Source: an uncultured Mailhella sp.
Lineage (GTDB): Bacteria > Desulfobacterota > Desulfovibrionia > Desulfovibrionales > Desulfovibrionaceae
Direction: 5' to 3'
DNA length: 64,000 nucleotides
NCBI RefSeq assembly: GCF_944324615.1
Contig: NZ_CALUWY010000006.1
Location: 26,833-90,832, forward strand
Part shown: positions 26,786-34,702 of the stretch, in pieces
Layout of the letters: each line of letters starts with the position of its first letter
Numbering within the stretch: position 1 is the first letter of the stretch
Notes under the pieces: model-generated
What the model was told of the DNA's origin: nothing
What the model saw: only the letters and a program-made list of their open reading frames with translations
The model's database searches: none
Program-made: the position numbers and the translations under genes

Positions 26786-26985
26786 GCAACATGCGCCGGA
26801 AAAGGCAGAGACTGAGCGTGCGGGAAAAAAAGCGTCGGCGCAGTCGATGTCCGGAGCGGGGACGCAGAGTGCGGGGGCGTTTTTCCGGAAAAAAGGGAAA
26901 AAGCGGGAGAAAATAAAAAAACAGGGAAGAAAATGCTTGACGAAGGGGAAAAAGCTCTATAAGAATTTTCCTCACCGAACAATAA

Positions 26986-27061
26986 AGGCGCGTAGCTCAG
27001 GTGGCAGAGCACTTCCTTGACACGGAAGGGGTCAGCAGTTCAAGTCTGCTCGTGCCTACCA
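26986..27061 (+). tRNA. tRNA-Val (anticodon GAC)
   Basis: A 76-base tRNA with a complete cloverleaf. The acceptor stem AGGCGCG pairs with CGTGCCT (one G-U pair), the anticodon stem is CTTCC/GGAAG with loop TTGACAC, and the T stem is AGCAG/CTGCT with loop TTCAAGT. Discriminator A and an encoded CCA follow. The anticodon GAC lies at 27019-27021. It sits just ahead of thrS and is followed by its own hairpin terminator. Confidence 0.95.
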
Positions 27062-27075
27062 CAAAAAAACATCGG

Positions 27076-27107
27076 AAAGGGAGGCAGCGCCTCCCTTTCT
27101 TTTTTTT
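27076..27107 (+). terminator. Terminator between tRNA-Val and thrS
   Basis: A 10-bp stem AAAGGGAGGC / GCCTCCCTTT with a 3-base loop followed by a long T run, 15 bases after the tRNA and 29 bases before the thrS ATG. It ends the tRNA transcript; if transcription enters thrS from the tRNA promoter it would act as an attenuator. Confidence 0.85.
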
Positions 27108-27135
27108 GTTTCACATTTGGATTTTGGAGTTTTCC

Positions 27136-29082
27136 ATGCAGATATCCGTAGAAGGAAAGTTGATTGAGGCCGCCGCCGGCGTTTCGTGCGCCGAGGTGCT
27201 GAAGCAGGCTCTTTCCGGCAAACGGTTCAAAGCCGCTCTTGCCTGCCGTGTGCGTACTGCCGACACGGAAGAGCTGCTCGATCTTTCTGCTGAAGTACCC
27301 GCCGGTGCGCTGGAACTTGCGCCCGTGACGGCCGAGGAGCCCGAAGGCCTCCAGCTTCTGCGCCATTCCACCTCTCATGTCATGGCTGCCGCCGTGCAGA
27401 AGCTCTTCCCCGGTGTGAAGGTGACCATCGGCCCCTCCATTGATTCCGGTTTCTATTACGATTTCGACGCTCCGCGTCCCTTCTCCCCCGACGACCTCGA
27501 AGCCATCGAAAAGCAGATGCGCGCCATCATCGCCGAGAACGTTCCCTTTGAACGCTCGGTCATGAACAAGGCCGACGCCGTGGCGCTCTTCCGCGACAAG
27601 GGCGAGAACTACAAGGTGGAGATCATCGAAGGCATCGACGCCGACACCGTGTCCCTGTACCGCTGCGGCGATTTCCTCGATCTGTGCCGCGGCCCGCATA
27701 TCCCCGCCACCGGCGCGGTGAAGGCCTTCAAGCTTCTTTCCGTGGCGGGCGCCTACTGGCGCGGCGACGAAAAGAATCCCATGCTCTCCCGTATTTACGG
27801 CACGGCCTTCCCGGATGAAAAGGCCCTGAAGGACTACCTTGCCGCCATCGAGGAAGCCAAGAGGCGCGACCATCGCCGCCTGGGCAAGGAACTCGGCCTC
27901 TTCTCCTTCCATGAAGACGTGGCCCCGGGCATGTCCTTCTGGCTGCCCAAGGGCATGATGCTGCGCACCATTCTTGAGGATTTCCTCGTGCGCGAACATC
28001 TGAAGCGCGGCTATGAACTCGTGCGCGGTCCGCAGATTCTGCGCCGCGAACTGTGGGAACGTTCCGGCCACTACGATCATTACCGTGAAAACATGTACTT
28101 CACGGAAATCGAAGGCGACGTGCACGGCGTGAAGCCCATGAACTGCGTGGGCCACATGCTCATGTACGGCGAAACCCTGCACAGCTACCGCGACCTGCCC
28201 GTGCGCATGTTTGAACTCGGCGTGGTGCATCGTCACGAAAAGTCCGGCACGCTGCACGGCCTTCTGCGCGTGCGCCAGTTCACGCAGGATGATGCCCACA
28301 TCATCTGCGCCATCGACCAGCTGGAAGAGGAAATCATCAACGTGATGCACCTCTCCGCCGACCTGATGGATCTTTTCGGCTTCAAGTACCGTATTTTCAT
28401 TTCGACCCGCCCCGAGGACAGCATCGGTTCCGACGAGGCGTGGGAGCGTGCCACCAGCGCGCTCATCAAGGCCGTGGAGAAGGAGGGCAAGCCCTACCAG
28501 ATCAACGAAGGCGACGGCGCCTTCTACGGCCCCAAGATCGATATCAAAGTCACCGACGCCATCGGCCGTGAATGGCAGCTTTCCACCATTCAGGTGGACT
28601 TCACGCTGCCCGAGCGCTTCGATCTCGTGTATGTCGGGCAGGATGGCGAACGCCATCGTCCCGTCATGGTGCACCGTGCCATTCTGGGTTCTCTGGAACG
28701 CTTCATCGGCGTGCTTACCGAGCACTATGCCGGCGCCTTCCCTGCCTGGCTTGCTCCCGTGCAGGCCCGCATCGTCAACGTGACCGACTCCCAGATGGAT
28801 TATGTCAAGGAAATGAAGAGCCGCCTTGCCGCCGCCGGTCTCCGTGTGGAAACCGATCTGCGCAATGAGAAGCTGGGCTTCAAGATCAGGGAAGCCCAGA
28901 TGGCCAAGATTCCCTATGTCCTCGTGGTGGGCGACAGGGAAGTGGCCGACGGCGGCTTCAGCGTCCGCCTGCGTTCCGGCGAGAACATCGGCTTCCGCTC
29001 CGTGGAAGAGGTGATCGCCATGGTCAGGACGGAAAGTGAGGAACCGTTCAAACGTGGAGGTATGAGCTATAGCTTCGCCTAA
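27136..29082 (+). CDS. thrS: ThrS, threonyl-tRNA synthetase
   Basis: A 648-residue class II synthetase of normal length. It has the N-terminal TGS domain (about 1-60), the editing domain with [11 protein letters not shown] (second-site histidines), and the catalytic core with the zinc-binding residues in [19 protein letters not shown] and [14 protein letters not shown]. The C-terminal anticodon-binding domain is complete. The start is the ATG at 27136, preceded by GGAG. The last codons carry the GGAGG that probably serves infC. Confidence 0.97.
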   Translation: MQISVEGKLIEAAAGVSCAEVLKQALSGKRFKAALACRVRTADTEELLDLSAEVPAGALELAPVTAEEPEGLQLLRHSTSHVMAAAVQKLFPGVKVTIGPSIDSGFYYDFDAPRPFSPDDLEAIEKQMRAIIAENVPFERSVMNKADAVALFRDKGENYKVEIIEGIDADTVSLYRCGDFLDLCRGPHIPATGAVKAFKLLSVAGAYWRGDEKNPMLSRIYGTAFPDEKALKDYLAAIEEAKRRDHRRLGKELGLFSFHEDVAPGMSFWLPKGMMLRTILEDFLVREHLKRGYELVRGPQILRRELWERSGHYDHYRENMYFTEIEGDVHGVKPMNCVGHMLMYGETLHSYRDLPVRMFELGVVHRHEKSGTLHGLLRVRQFTQDDAHIICAIDQLEEEIINVMHLSADLMDLFGFKYRIFISTRPEDSIGSDEAWERATSALIKAVEKEGKPYQINEGDGAFYGPKIDIKVTDAIGREWQLSTIQVDFTLPERFDLVYVGQDGERHRPVMVHRAILGSLERFIGVLTEHYAGAFPAWLAPVQARIVNVTDSQMDYVKEMKSRLAAAGLRVETDLRNEKLGFKIREAQMAKIPYVLVVGDREVADGGFSVRLRSGENIGFRSVEEVIAMVRTESEEPFKRGGMSYSFA

Positions 29083-29083
29083 C

Positions 29084-29620
29084 ATGAGACCTCGTCGCGA
29101 CGTGCCTCAGGACGGTGTGCGCCGCAACGAGCAGATTCGTGCCCGTGAAGTACGGGTGATTGGTCCGGAAGGTGAACAGATCGGCATTCTTCCCTGTTCC
29201 GACGCCATCGCCATGGCCCATGAGTCCGGTTATGACCTGGTGGAAGTGGCTGCCAACGCCGAACCGCCGGTGTGCCGCATCATGGACTTCGGCAAGTTCA
29301 AGTACGAACAGCAGCAGAAGAAGAAGGAAGCCAAGCGCAACCAGACGGTGGTGCAGATCAAGGAAATCAAGGTTCGTCCCAAGACGGACGACCATGACTA
29401 CGAAACCAAGCTGCGCCATATCCGCCGTTTCCTTGCCGACGGCGACCGCTGCAAGGTCACGGTGTTCTTCCGGGGCCGCGAGATCGTGCACAAGGATCGC
29501 GGTGAGTCCATTCTCACCAAGATCATTGCGGATACCGCCGACGTGGGCAAGGTCGAACAGGCTCCCAGCGCCGAAGGCCGCACCCTCCAGATGTTGCTCA
29601 TTCCTCTTCCCAAGAAGTAG
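29084..29620 (+). CDS. infC: InfC, translation initiation factor IF-3
   Basis: A 178-residue IF-3 with N-domain RRNEQIRAREVRVIGPEGEQ, the helical linker and the C-domain KEIKVRPKTDDHDYETKLRHIRRFL. IF-3 binds the 30S subunit and checks start codons. The ATG at 29084 has no close Shine-Dalgarno. However, a GGAGG at 29056-29060 lies eight bases before an in-frame ATA at 29069, which would add Ile/Met-Ala-Ser-Pro-Asn. IF-3 genes classically use non-AUG starts (AUU in E. coli) so that IF-3 represses itself, so ATA may be the true start. The gene follows thrS by one base. Confidence 0.95.
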   Translation: MRPRRDVPQDGVRRNEQIRAREVRVIGPEGEQIGILPCSDAIAMAHESGYDLVEVAANAEPPVCRIMDFGKFKYEQQQKKKEAKRNQTVVQIKEIKVRPKTDDHDYETKLRHIRRFLADGDRCKVTVFFRGREIVHKDRGESILTKIIADTADVGKVEQAPSAEGRTLQMLLIPLPKK

Positions 29621-29689
29621 CTCATATCCGGCGCGGGCGAAGTGGGCTTTTGCCCGCGCCGGTGAATTTCCCGGGAACCGTATGCAAAG

Positions 29690-29736
29690 AGCCGCAGACC
29701 TGCCTTTCCCTGCCGGGGAAGCGGGGGCGGCTTTTT
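29690..29736 (+). terminator. Hairpin terminator/attenuator between infC and rpmI
   Basis: Outer stem AGCCGC / GCGGCT with an inner CTTTCCC / GGGGAAG stem, followed by five T residues. Just upstream another strong stem (CCGGCGCGGGC / GCCCGCGCCGG, about 29629-29663) lies in the same 250-base gap. In other bacteria the infC-rpmI-rplT leader is the target of L20 autoregulation; these structures may serve that role. Confidence 0.6.
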
Positions 29737-29872
29737 CGCAAAGGCCATTCTGCGCGCCTCTGCCGTATTTTTTCGCTTGCAGATTATGCGAAAATGCTGC
29801 ATAGTCGGTTCCTTCTGATGCCTAAATCGTCCTTTCCGTTTTCGGGAAGGCACGAATACCAAGGAGTTGGTT

Positions 29873-30070
29873 ATGCCCAAGATCAAGACCAGCCGTTCTG
29901 CCGCCAAGCGCTTCAGCACCACCGGCAGCGGCAAGTTCCGCCGTCGTCGCCAGAACCTGCGCCACATCCTCACCAAGAAGGATGCCAAGCGTCGTGCCCG
30001 TCTGGGCAAGGGTGCCCTTGTCGACAGCGCGAACCTGAAGGCCGTCAAGCGCCTCATGCCCTACGCCTGA
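29873..30070 (+). CDS. rpmI: RpmI, 50S ribosomal protein L35
   Basis: A 65-residue, very basic ribosomal protein with the L35 pattern MPKIKTSRSAAKRF and RRRRQNLRHILTKK. AAGGAG lies six bases before the ATG at 29873. It belongs to the conserved infC-rpmI-rplT unit, and is normally produced in balance with L20. Confidence 0.97.
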   Translation: MPKIKTSRSAAKRFSTTGSGKFRRRRQNLRHILTKKDAKRRARLGKGALVDSANLKAVKRLMPYA

Positions 30071-30179
30071 GTCCTGCCTTTTTGCAGGCCGCGTAGCTTT
30101 TCGAATTTCGCCGCCCTGTCGCGGCTCAACTCCCGCTGGCTCGATCTCCGCCTCGCGGGACTGAATGTGGAGGTTTTCC

Positions 30180-30533
30180 ATGCGTGTGAAGAGAGGTCTT
30201 GCTGCCCATCGCCGGCACAAGAAATATCTGGATATGGCCAAGGGCTTCCGCGGTGGCCGCAGCCGCCTGTACCGCATTGCCCGCGAAGCCGTCGAGCGTT
30301 CCCTGAACTATGCCTTTGAAGGCCGCAAGCTCCGCAAGCGCGCCTTCCGCCGCCTGTGGATCCAGCGCATCAACGCCGGCGCCCGCATCAACGGCCTGTC
30401 CTATTCCCGTCTGGTCAACGGCCTGAAGCTTGCCGGTGTGGAAATCAACCGCAAGATGCTCGCCGACCTCGCCGTGCGCGAAAAGGCCGATTTTGCCGCC
30501 ATCGTCGAACTTGCCAAGTCCAAGCTGGCGTAA
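30180..30533 (+). CDS. rplT: RplT, 50S ribosomal protein L20
   Basis: A 117-residue basic protein with the L20 signatures [30 protein letters not shown] and [13 protein letters not shown]. It binds 23S rRNA early in 50S assembly and, in other bacteria, its own mRNA. The ATG at 30180 has a GGAGG seven bases upstream. A terminator-like hairpin follows before pheS. Confidence 0.97.
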   Translation: MRVKRGLAAHRRHKKYLDMAKGFRGGRSRLYRIAREAVERSLNYAFEGRKLRKRAFRRLWIQRINAGARINGLSYSRLVNGLKLAGVEINRKMLADLAVREKADFAAIVELAKSKLA

Positions 30534-30612
30534 GTTCTGATCCTTTCGGGCGCGGCCCGCAGACATCGGGCCGCTCATGCCCGGGGAAGCTTTCTGGGGA
30601 GTTTTTCCCCGC

Positions 30613-30647
30613 AAGGGGTGCAGTGCCTTGGCTCTGCACCCCTTTTT
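30613..30647 (+). terminator. Hairpin terminator/attenuator between rplT and pheS
   Basis: An 11-bp stem AAGGGGTGCAG / CTGCACCCCTT with a 10-base loop and a short T run, 80 bases after rplT and 50 bases before pheS. In several bacteria pheST is under attenuation. I see no phenylalanine-rich leader peptide here, so a plain or partial terminator is the safer reading. Confidence 0.65.
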
Positions 30648-30697
30648 CATTTCAGCCCGCAGGAGCGCGGAAGCGCCGCCTGCCACAAGGCCTTGCC

Positions 30698-31738
30698 ATG
30701 GATTTCCTTGAACAACTGAACGGACTGGCCGGCAAGCTTGATGAACGTCTGAGCCGGATTACCTCGGAAGCGGAACTTGAGGCGGCCCGGGTGGACTTTC
30801 TCGGTCGCAAGGGGCAGCTTGCCGAACTCATGTCGCACATGCGCGACCTTTCCCCGGAAGAACGTCCCGCCTTCGGGCAGGCTGCCAACGCGGTGAAGCA
30901 GCGCCTTACGGAAATGTTTGAAGAGCGCCTGAAGCGCCAGGAAGAGGAAAGGGAGGCCGCCTTCCTTGCCGGCTTCGACCCGAGTCTGCCCGGCCGCAGC
31001 CTGTGGACCGGTTCGCTCCATCCCATCACTCTGGCCATGCAGGAAGTCTGCTCCGTGTTCCAGCACATGGGCTACGAAATCGCCGGCGGCCCCGAGGTGG
31101 AAACCGACTTCAACTGCTTTGAAGCGCTCAACATGCCCCCCGAACACCCCGCCCGCGACATGCAGGACACCCTGTACATCACCGACAAGGTGCTTCTGCG
31201 CACGCACACCTCCTGCGTACAGGTGCGCACCATGATGAAGCGCAAGCCTCCGCTTGCCATCATCGGCCCAGGCAAGGTGTACCGCCGCGACTCCGACGTG
31301 ACCCACACCCCCATGTTCCATCAGATCGAGGGTCTTCTTGTGGACAGGCACGTCACCATGGCGGATCTTCGCGGCACGCTTACCGCCTTTGTGCGCGCCG
31401 TGTTCGGTGAAAAGACGCGCGTGCGCTTCCGCCCCAGCTTCTTCCCCTTCACCGAGCCCAGCGTGGAAGTGGACATGTCCTGCACCCAGTGCGGCGGCCA
31501 CGGTCATGTGAACGGACAGCCCTGCCGCGTGTGCAAGGGCTCCGGCTGGCTTGAAATACTCGGCAGCGGCATGGTGGACCCGGCCGTGTTCACTTCCGTC
31601 GGCTACGATCCGGACGAGGTTTCCGGCTTTGCCTTCGGACTCGGCGTGGAACGCATCGCCATGCTGAAGTACGGCCTTACCGACCTGCGCATGAACTTTG
31701 AAAACGACGTGCGCTTCCTCCATCAGTTCCCTGCGTAG
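30698..31738 (+). CDS. pheS: PheS, phenylalanyl-tRNA synthetase alpha subunit
   Basis: A 346-residue catalytic subunit. It has an N-terminal coiled-coil region (about 1-95) and the class II motifs [58 protein letters not shown] and [17 protein letters not shown]. The two Cys-x2-Cys pairs around residues 265-280 ([14 protein letters not shown]) are a zinc-knuckle-like insertion common in non-enterobacterial PheS. The ATG at 30698 is 140 bases from the next gene's leader. Confidence 0.97.
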   Translation: MDFLEQLNGLAGKLDERLSRITSEAELEAARVDFLGRKGQLAELMSHMRDLSPEERPAFGQAANAVKQRLTEMFEERLKRQEEEREAAFLAGFDPSLPGRSLWTGSLHPITLAMQEVCSVFQHMGYEIAGGPEVETDFNCFEALNMPPEHPARDMQDTLYITDKVLLRTHTSCVQVRTMMKRKPPLAIIGPGKVYRRDSDVTHTPMFHQIEGLLVDRHVTMADLRGTLTAFVRAVFGEKTRVRFRPSFFPFTEPSVEVDMSCTQCGGHGHVNGQPCRVCKGSGWLEILGSGMVDPAVFTSVGYDPDEVSGFAFGLGVERIAMLKYGLTDLRMNFENDVRFLHQFPA

Positions 31739-31878
31739 AGGAAAGGCGTGCCGGGAAAGGGCCTCCGGGCTTTTTTCCGCACCGCACCCGGCCTGCTGCT
31801 GCAGAGGCCGGAGGCGGGCGGGAGGCGCTTTTCGGCGCTCCCGGAATGCGTGTCTTTCACCTCTGAGGAGAAATACAT

Positions 31879-34296
31879 ATGCTGCTGAGTTTCAATTGGC
31901 TGAAGGAATTTGTCCCCTATACGGGAACGGCGGAAGAGCTGGGCGAGATGCTCACCATGCTCGGCCTCGAACTGGAAGAAGTGGTGCATCCCTATGCGGA
32001 AATTGAGGGCGTGGTCACGGGCCGCGTGCTCACCTGCGAGGCGCATCCCGATTCCGACCATCTCCATGTCTGCACGGTGGACGTGGGCGCAGGCGAACCT
32101 CTGAACATCGTGTGCGGCGCGCCCAACGTGGCCGCAGGTCAGCTTGTGGTGGTGGCTCCCGTAGGGTCCACGCTGCCCGGCGGACTGGTGATGAAGAAGG
32201 CCAAGCTGCGCGGCGTGCCCTCGTTCGGCATGATCTGCTCCGAGCGCGAGCTCGGCCTTGCGGACGATCATTCCGGCATTCTTGTCCTGCCCGAGGAAAA
32301 CAGGGCGGGCCGCAAGATCATGCCCGGCGAGAAGTTCGTCGATGCCTACGATCTCGACAAGGAAGTGCTGGACATCAGCATCACGCCCAACCGTTCCGAC
32401 TGCCTTTCCGTGTACGGTTTCGCCCGCGTGGTGGGCGCCTATCTCGGCCTGCCCGTGACGAAGCCTTCCTTCCATCTGGAAGAGAAGGGCGAGGACATGA
32501 GCGGCGCCGTGCCCGTGGACGTGAAGGACGGCGGGCTCTGCCCCTCCTACCTCGGCCGCATTCTGAAGGGCGCGAAGGTGAAGCCTTCCCCCGCCTGGAT
32601 GCGCTATCGTCTGAACGCCGTGGGTGTGCGTGCCATTTCCAACCTCGTGGACGTGACCAACTATATCCTCATGGAACTGGGTCAGCCCCTGCATGCCTTC
32701 GACCACAACAAGCTTGCGGGCGGCCGCATCATCGTGCGTCCTGCGGAAGACGGCGAGAAGCTCACCACCCTGGACGGGCAGCAGCGCCTGCTCAAGGCCG
32801 GTGACGGCCTTATCTGCGATGCGGAAAAGCCCGTGGCTCTGGCGGGCGTCATGGGCGGTCTGGAAACCGAAATCACCGATGAGAGCGAAAGCGTGTTCCT
32901 CGAATGCGCGGTGTTCCGTCCGAGTTCCATCCGCATGACGGCGCGCCGTCTCGGCCTGAACAGCGAAGCCTCCTACCGTTTCGAGCGCGGTGTGGATCCC
33001 ACGGGCATGTCCTTTGCCCTTGACCGCGCGGCGGCGCTCATGGCCGAACTTTCCGGAGCGGAAGTGTGCCGCGGCGTGTGCGGCGCGACCCCCAGCCCCT
33101 GGCAGGCTCCGGTGGTGAACTTCCGCAGAAGCCGCGCCGAAGATCTGCTCGGCGTGGAGCTCACGGACGATTTCTGTGCCGAAACGCTGGAAAAGCTGGG
33201 CTGTGAAGTGGACAGAAGCCACGGCGAGACCTGGAGCGTGAAAACGCCCGGCTGGCGCTACGACCTCACCCGCGAAGCCGACCTCATCGAGGAAGTGGCC
33301 ATTTTCAAGGGCGTGGACAATCTCGGTGAAACCCTGCCCTCCATTCCGCAGACTCTCTCTTCCTTCGGCGCTCCCGAGGGCCGTCACGCCTTCATGATGC
33401 GCGTGAAGCACTGGGCCGCCGGATTCGGCCTGAACGAAGCCGTGAACTACAGCTTCGTGGGCAACAAGGACCTGGATTTTCTGGGCCTGCCCGCCGAAGG
33501 CCGCGTGAACATCCTGAACCCCCTCACGGCGGAGCAGGACGTTCTGCGTACCGAGCTGGCTCCCGGTCTTTTCCAGAACGTGCGCCAGAACATCGCCCAG
33601 GGCGCAACGGGCATCCGCCTCTTTGAAGTGGCCGAAGCCTTCTGTCAGGATCCTGCCAGCGACACCACGGTGAAGGAAGTGCGTCACCTTGCCATGGTCC
33701 TTTACGGTTCCCGTTACGACGAAGCCTGGGCCCATGCCGATGAGGACATGGACTATGTGGACCTGAAGGGCATGGTGGAAAAGCTCTTCACCTTCCTGCA
33801 CCTGCCGCTGCCCTCCTATGCGCTGAAGCAGGAGCATCCCTATCTTGCTCCCGCCGTGAGCGTGATCATGGAAGGCGGAGCCGTGGCCGGCGTCATGGGC
33901 CGCCTCAAGCCCGCCATGGCCGACGCCTACCTGGCCCGCAAGGCCGTGTGGTACGCCGATCTCGACCTCGATCTTCTGCGCGAGGCCTCTCAGGGCGTGC
34001 ATACCCTGTTCCATCCTCTGCCCGTGTACCCTGCCGTGCGCCGCGACATCACCTTCATCGCACCGCGCACCATGCATGTGGATGCCATCCTGTCCGCCGT
34101 GCGCGGGGTGAAGACCTCCCTCATGGAAAACGTGGAACTGCTGGATGTGTACGAACCTGCGGGCGGAGCGGAGCGCAACATCACCTGCCGCCTCACCTTC
34201 CGCAAGGCCGACCGCACCCTGCAGGACGGCGAAGTGGATAAGGAACGCGAAAAGATCGCTTCCTCCGTGGTGAAGAGCCTCGGCGTGCGCGTGTAG
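31879..34296 (+). CDS. pheT: PheT, phenylalanyl-tRNA synthetase beta subunit
   Basis: An 805-residue subunit of full length. It has the N-terminal core, the tRNA-binding EMAP-like domain (GRVLTCEAHPDSDHLHVCTVD), the B3/B4 editing domain (YRFERGVDPTG region), the B5 domain and the C-terminal anticodon-binding FDX-ACB domain (HPLPVYPAVRRDITFIA). It forms the (alpha-beta)2 enzyme with PheS. GAGGAG lies upstream of the ATG. A 140-base gap containing a CGGGAGGCGC / GCGCTCCCGG stem separates it from pheS. Confidence 0.97.
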   Translation: MLLSFNWLKEFVPYTGTAEELGEMLTMLGLELEEVVHPYAEIEGVVTGRVLTCEAHPDSDHLHVCTVDVGAGEPLNIVCGAPNVAAGQLVVVAPVGSTLPGGLVMKKAKLRGVPSFGMICSERELGLADDHSGILVLPEENRAGRKIMPGEKFVDAYDLDKEVLDISITPNRSDCLSVYGFARVVGAYLGLPVTKPSFHLEEKGEDMSGAVPVDVKDGGLCPSYLGRILKGAKVKPSPAWMRYRLNAVGVRAISNLVDVTNYILMELGQPLHAFDHNKLAGGRIIVRPAEDGEKLTTLDGQQRLLKAGDGLICDAEKPVALAGVMGGLETEITDESESVFLECAVFRPSSIRMTARRLGLNSEASYRFERGVDPTGMSFALDRAAALMAELSGAEVCRGVCGATPSPWQAPVVNFRRSRAEDLLGVELTDDFCAETLEKLGCEVDRSHGETWSVKTPGWRYDLTREADLIEEVAIFKGVDNLGETLPSIPQTLSSFGAPEGRHAFMMRVKHWAAGFGLNEAVNYSFVGNKDLDFLGLPAEGRVNILNPLTAEQDVLRTELAPGLFQNVRQNIAQGATGIRLFEVAEAFCQDPASDTTVKEVRHLAMVLYGSRYDEAWAHADEDMDYVDLKGMVEKLFTFLHLPLPSYALKQEHPYLAPAVSVIMEGGAVAGVMGRLKPAMADAYLARKAVWYADLDLDLLREASQGVHTLFHPLPVYPAVRRDITFIAPRTMHVDAILSAVRGVKTSLMENVELLDVYEPAGGAERNITCRLTFRKADRTLQDGEVDKEREKIASSVVKSLGVRV

Positions 34297-34702
34297 GTCC
34301 GCTTCTGATCTCTGAAGGGCCGCTTCCTTGTGAGGCGGCCCTTTTTTTGTGCCGGATGAGCGGCGTTATCCTGCGCTGCAATACTTTGTCACGAAAAAGG
34401 AGGGAAAAAATGATGGCGAAAAGAGAAAGTCTGTGCCACAGGTAAGGGGAAACGGCCGCCCGGCCTGCAACCTTTCCGAGGCGCATGATCCTGTTCAGGC
34501 TTTTGCGCCGCCTTCACGGATGCCGGAACGGATTCCGGCGGAAGCTGCGGGGTGCGGGCCATTTTCCGCCTGCCCGAAGATGCAGAGGAAAGGCAGCAGA
34601 GACGGCCGGAGTGTGTCATGTCGTGCGGCGGAGTTTCCGCCGTGTTGCCGGAGCGTGTGGCTCCGGTTCTCTCCCCTGATTTTGTGATTGTGAGAGGTTT
34701 TC
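34297..34702. other. Intergenic region pheT / M16 peptidase
   Basis: About 400 bases. Besides the pheT terminator it contains a possible 11-codon frame at 34410-34445 with a strong AAGGAGGG in front, and a CCGGAGC / GCTCCGG hairpin at 34648-34666 close to the peptidase start. No protein gene or recognised RNA is evident. It may be a long 5' leader. Confidence 0.45.
34317..34348 (+). terminator. Terminator of the translation-gene cluster
   Basis: Stem GGGCCGC / GCGGCCC followed by seven T residues, 20 bases after the pheT stop. Confidence 0.85.

Noticed and set aside
30071..30179. A TCCCGC / GCGGGA stem in the rpmI-rplT gap as a regulatory element
   Set aside because: The stem is only six pairs with an 18-base loop and no T tract; such stems arise often by chance in GC-rich DNA.
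34410..34445. An 11-codon frame with a strong ribosome-binding site (MMAKRESLCHR)
   Set aside because: It could be a leader peptide, but it has no run of a regulatory amino acid and no attenuator directly after it. Left as a note in the intergenic entry.
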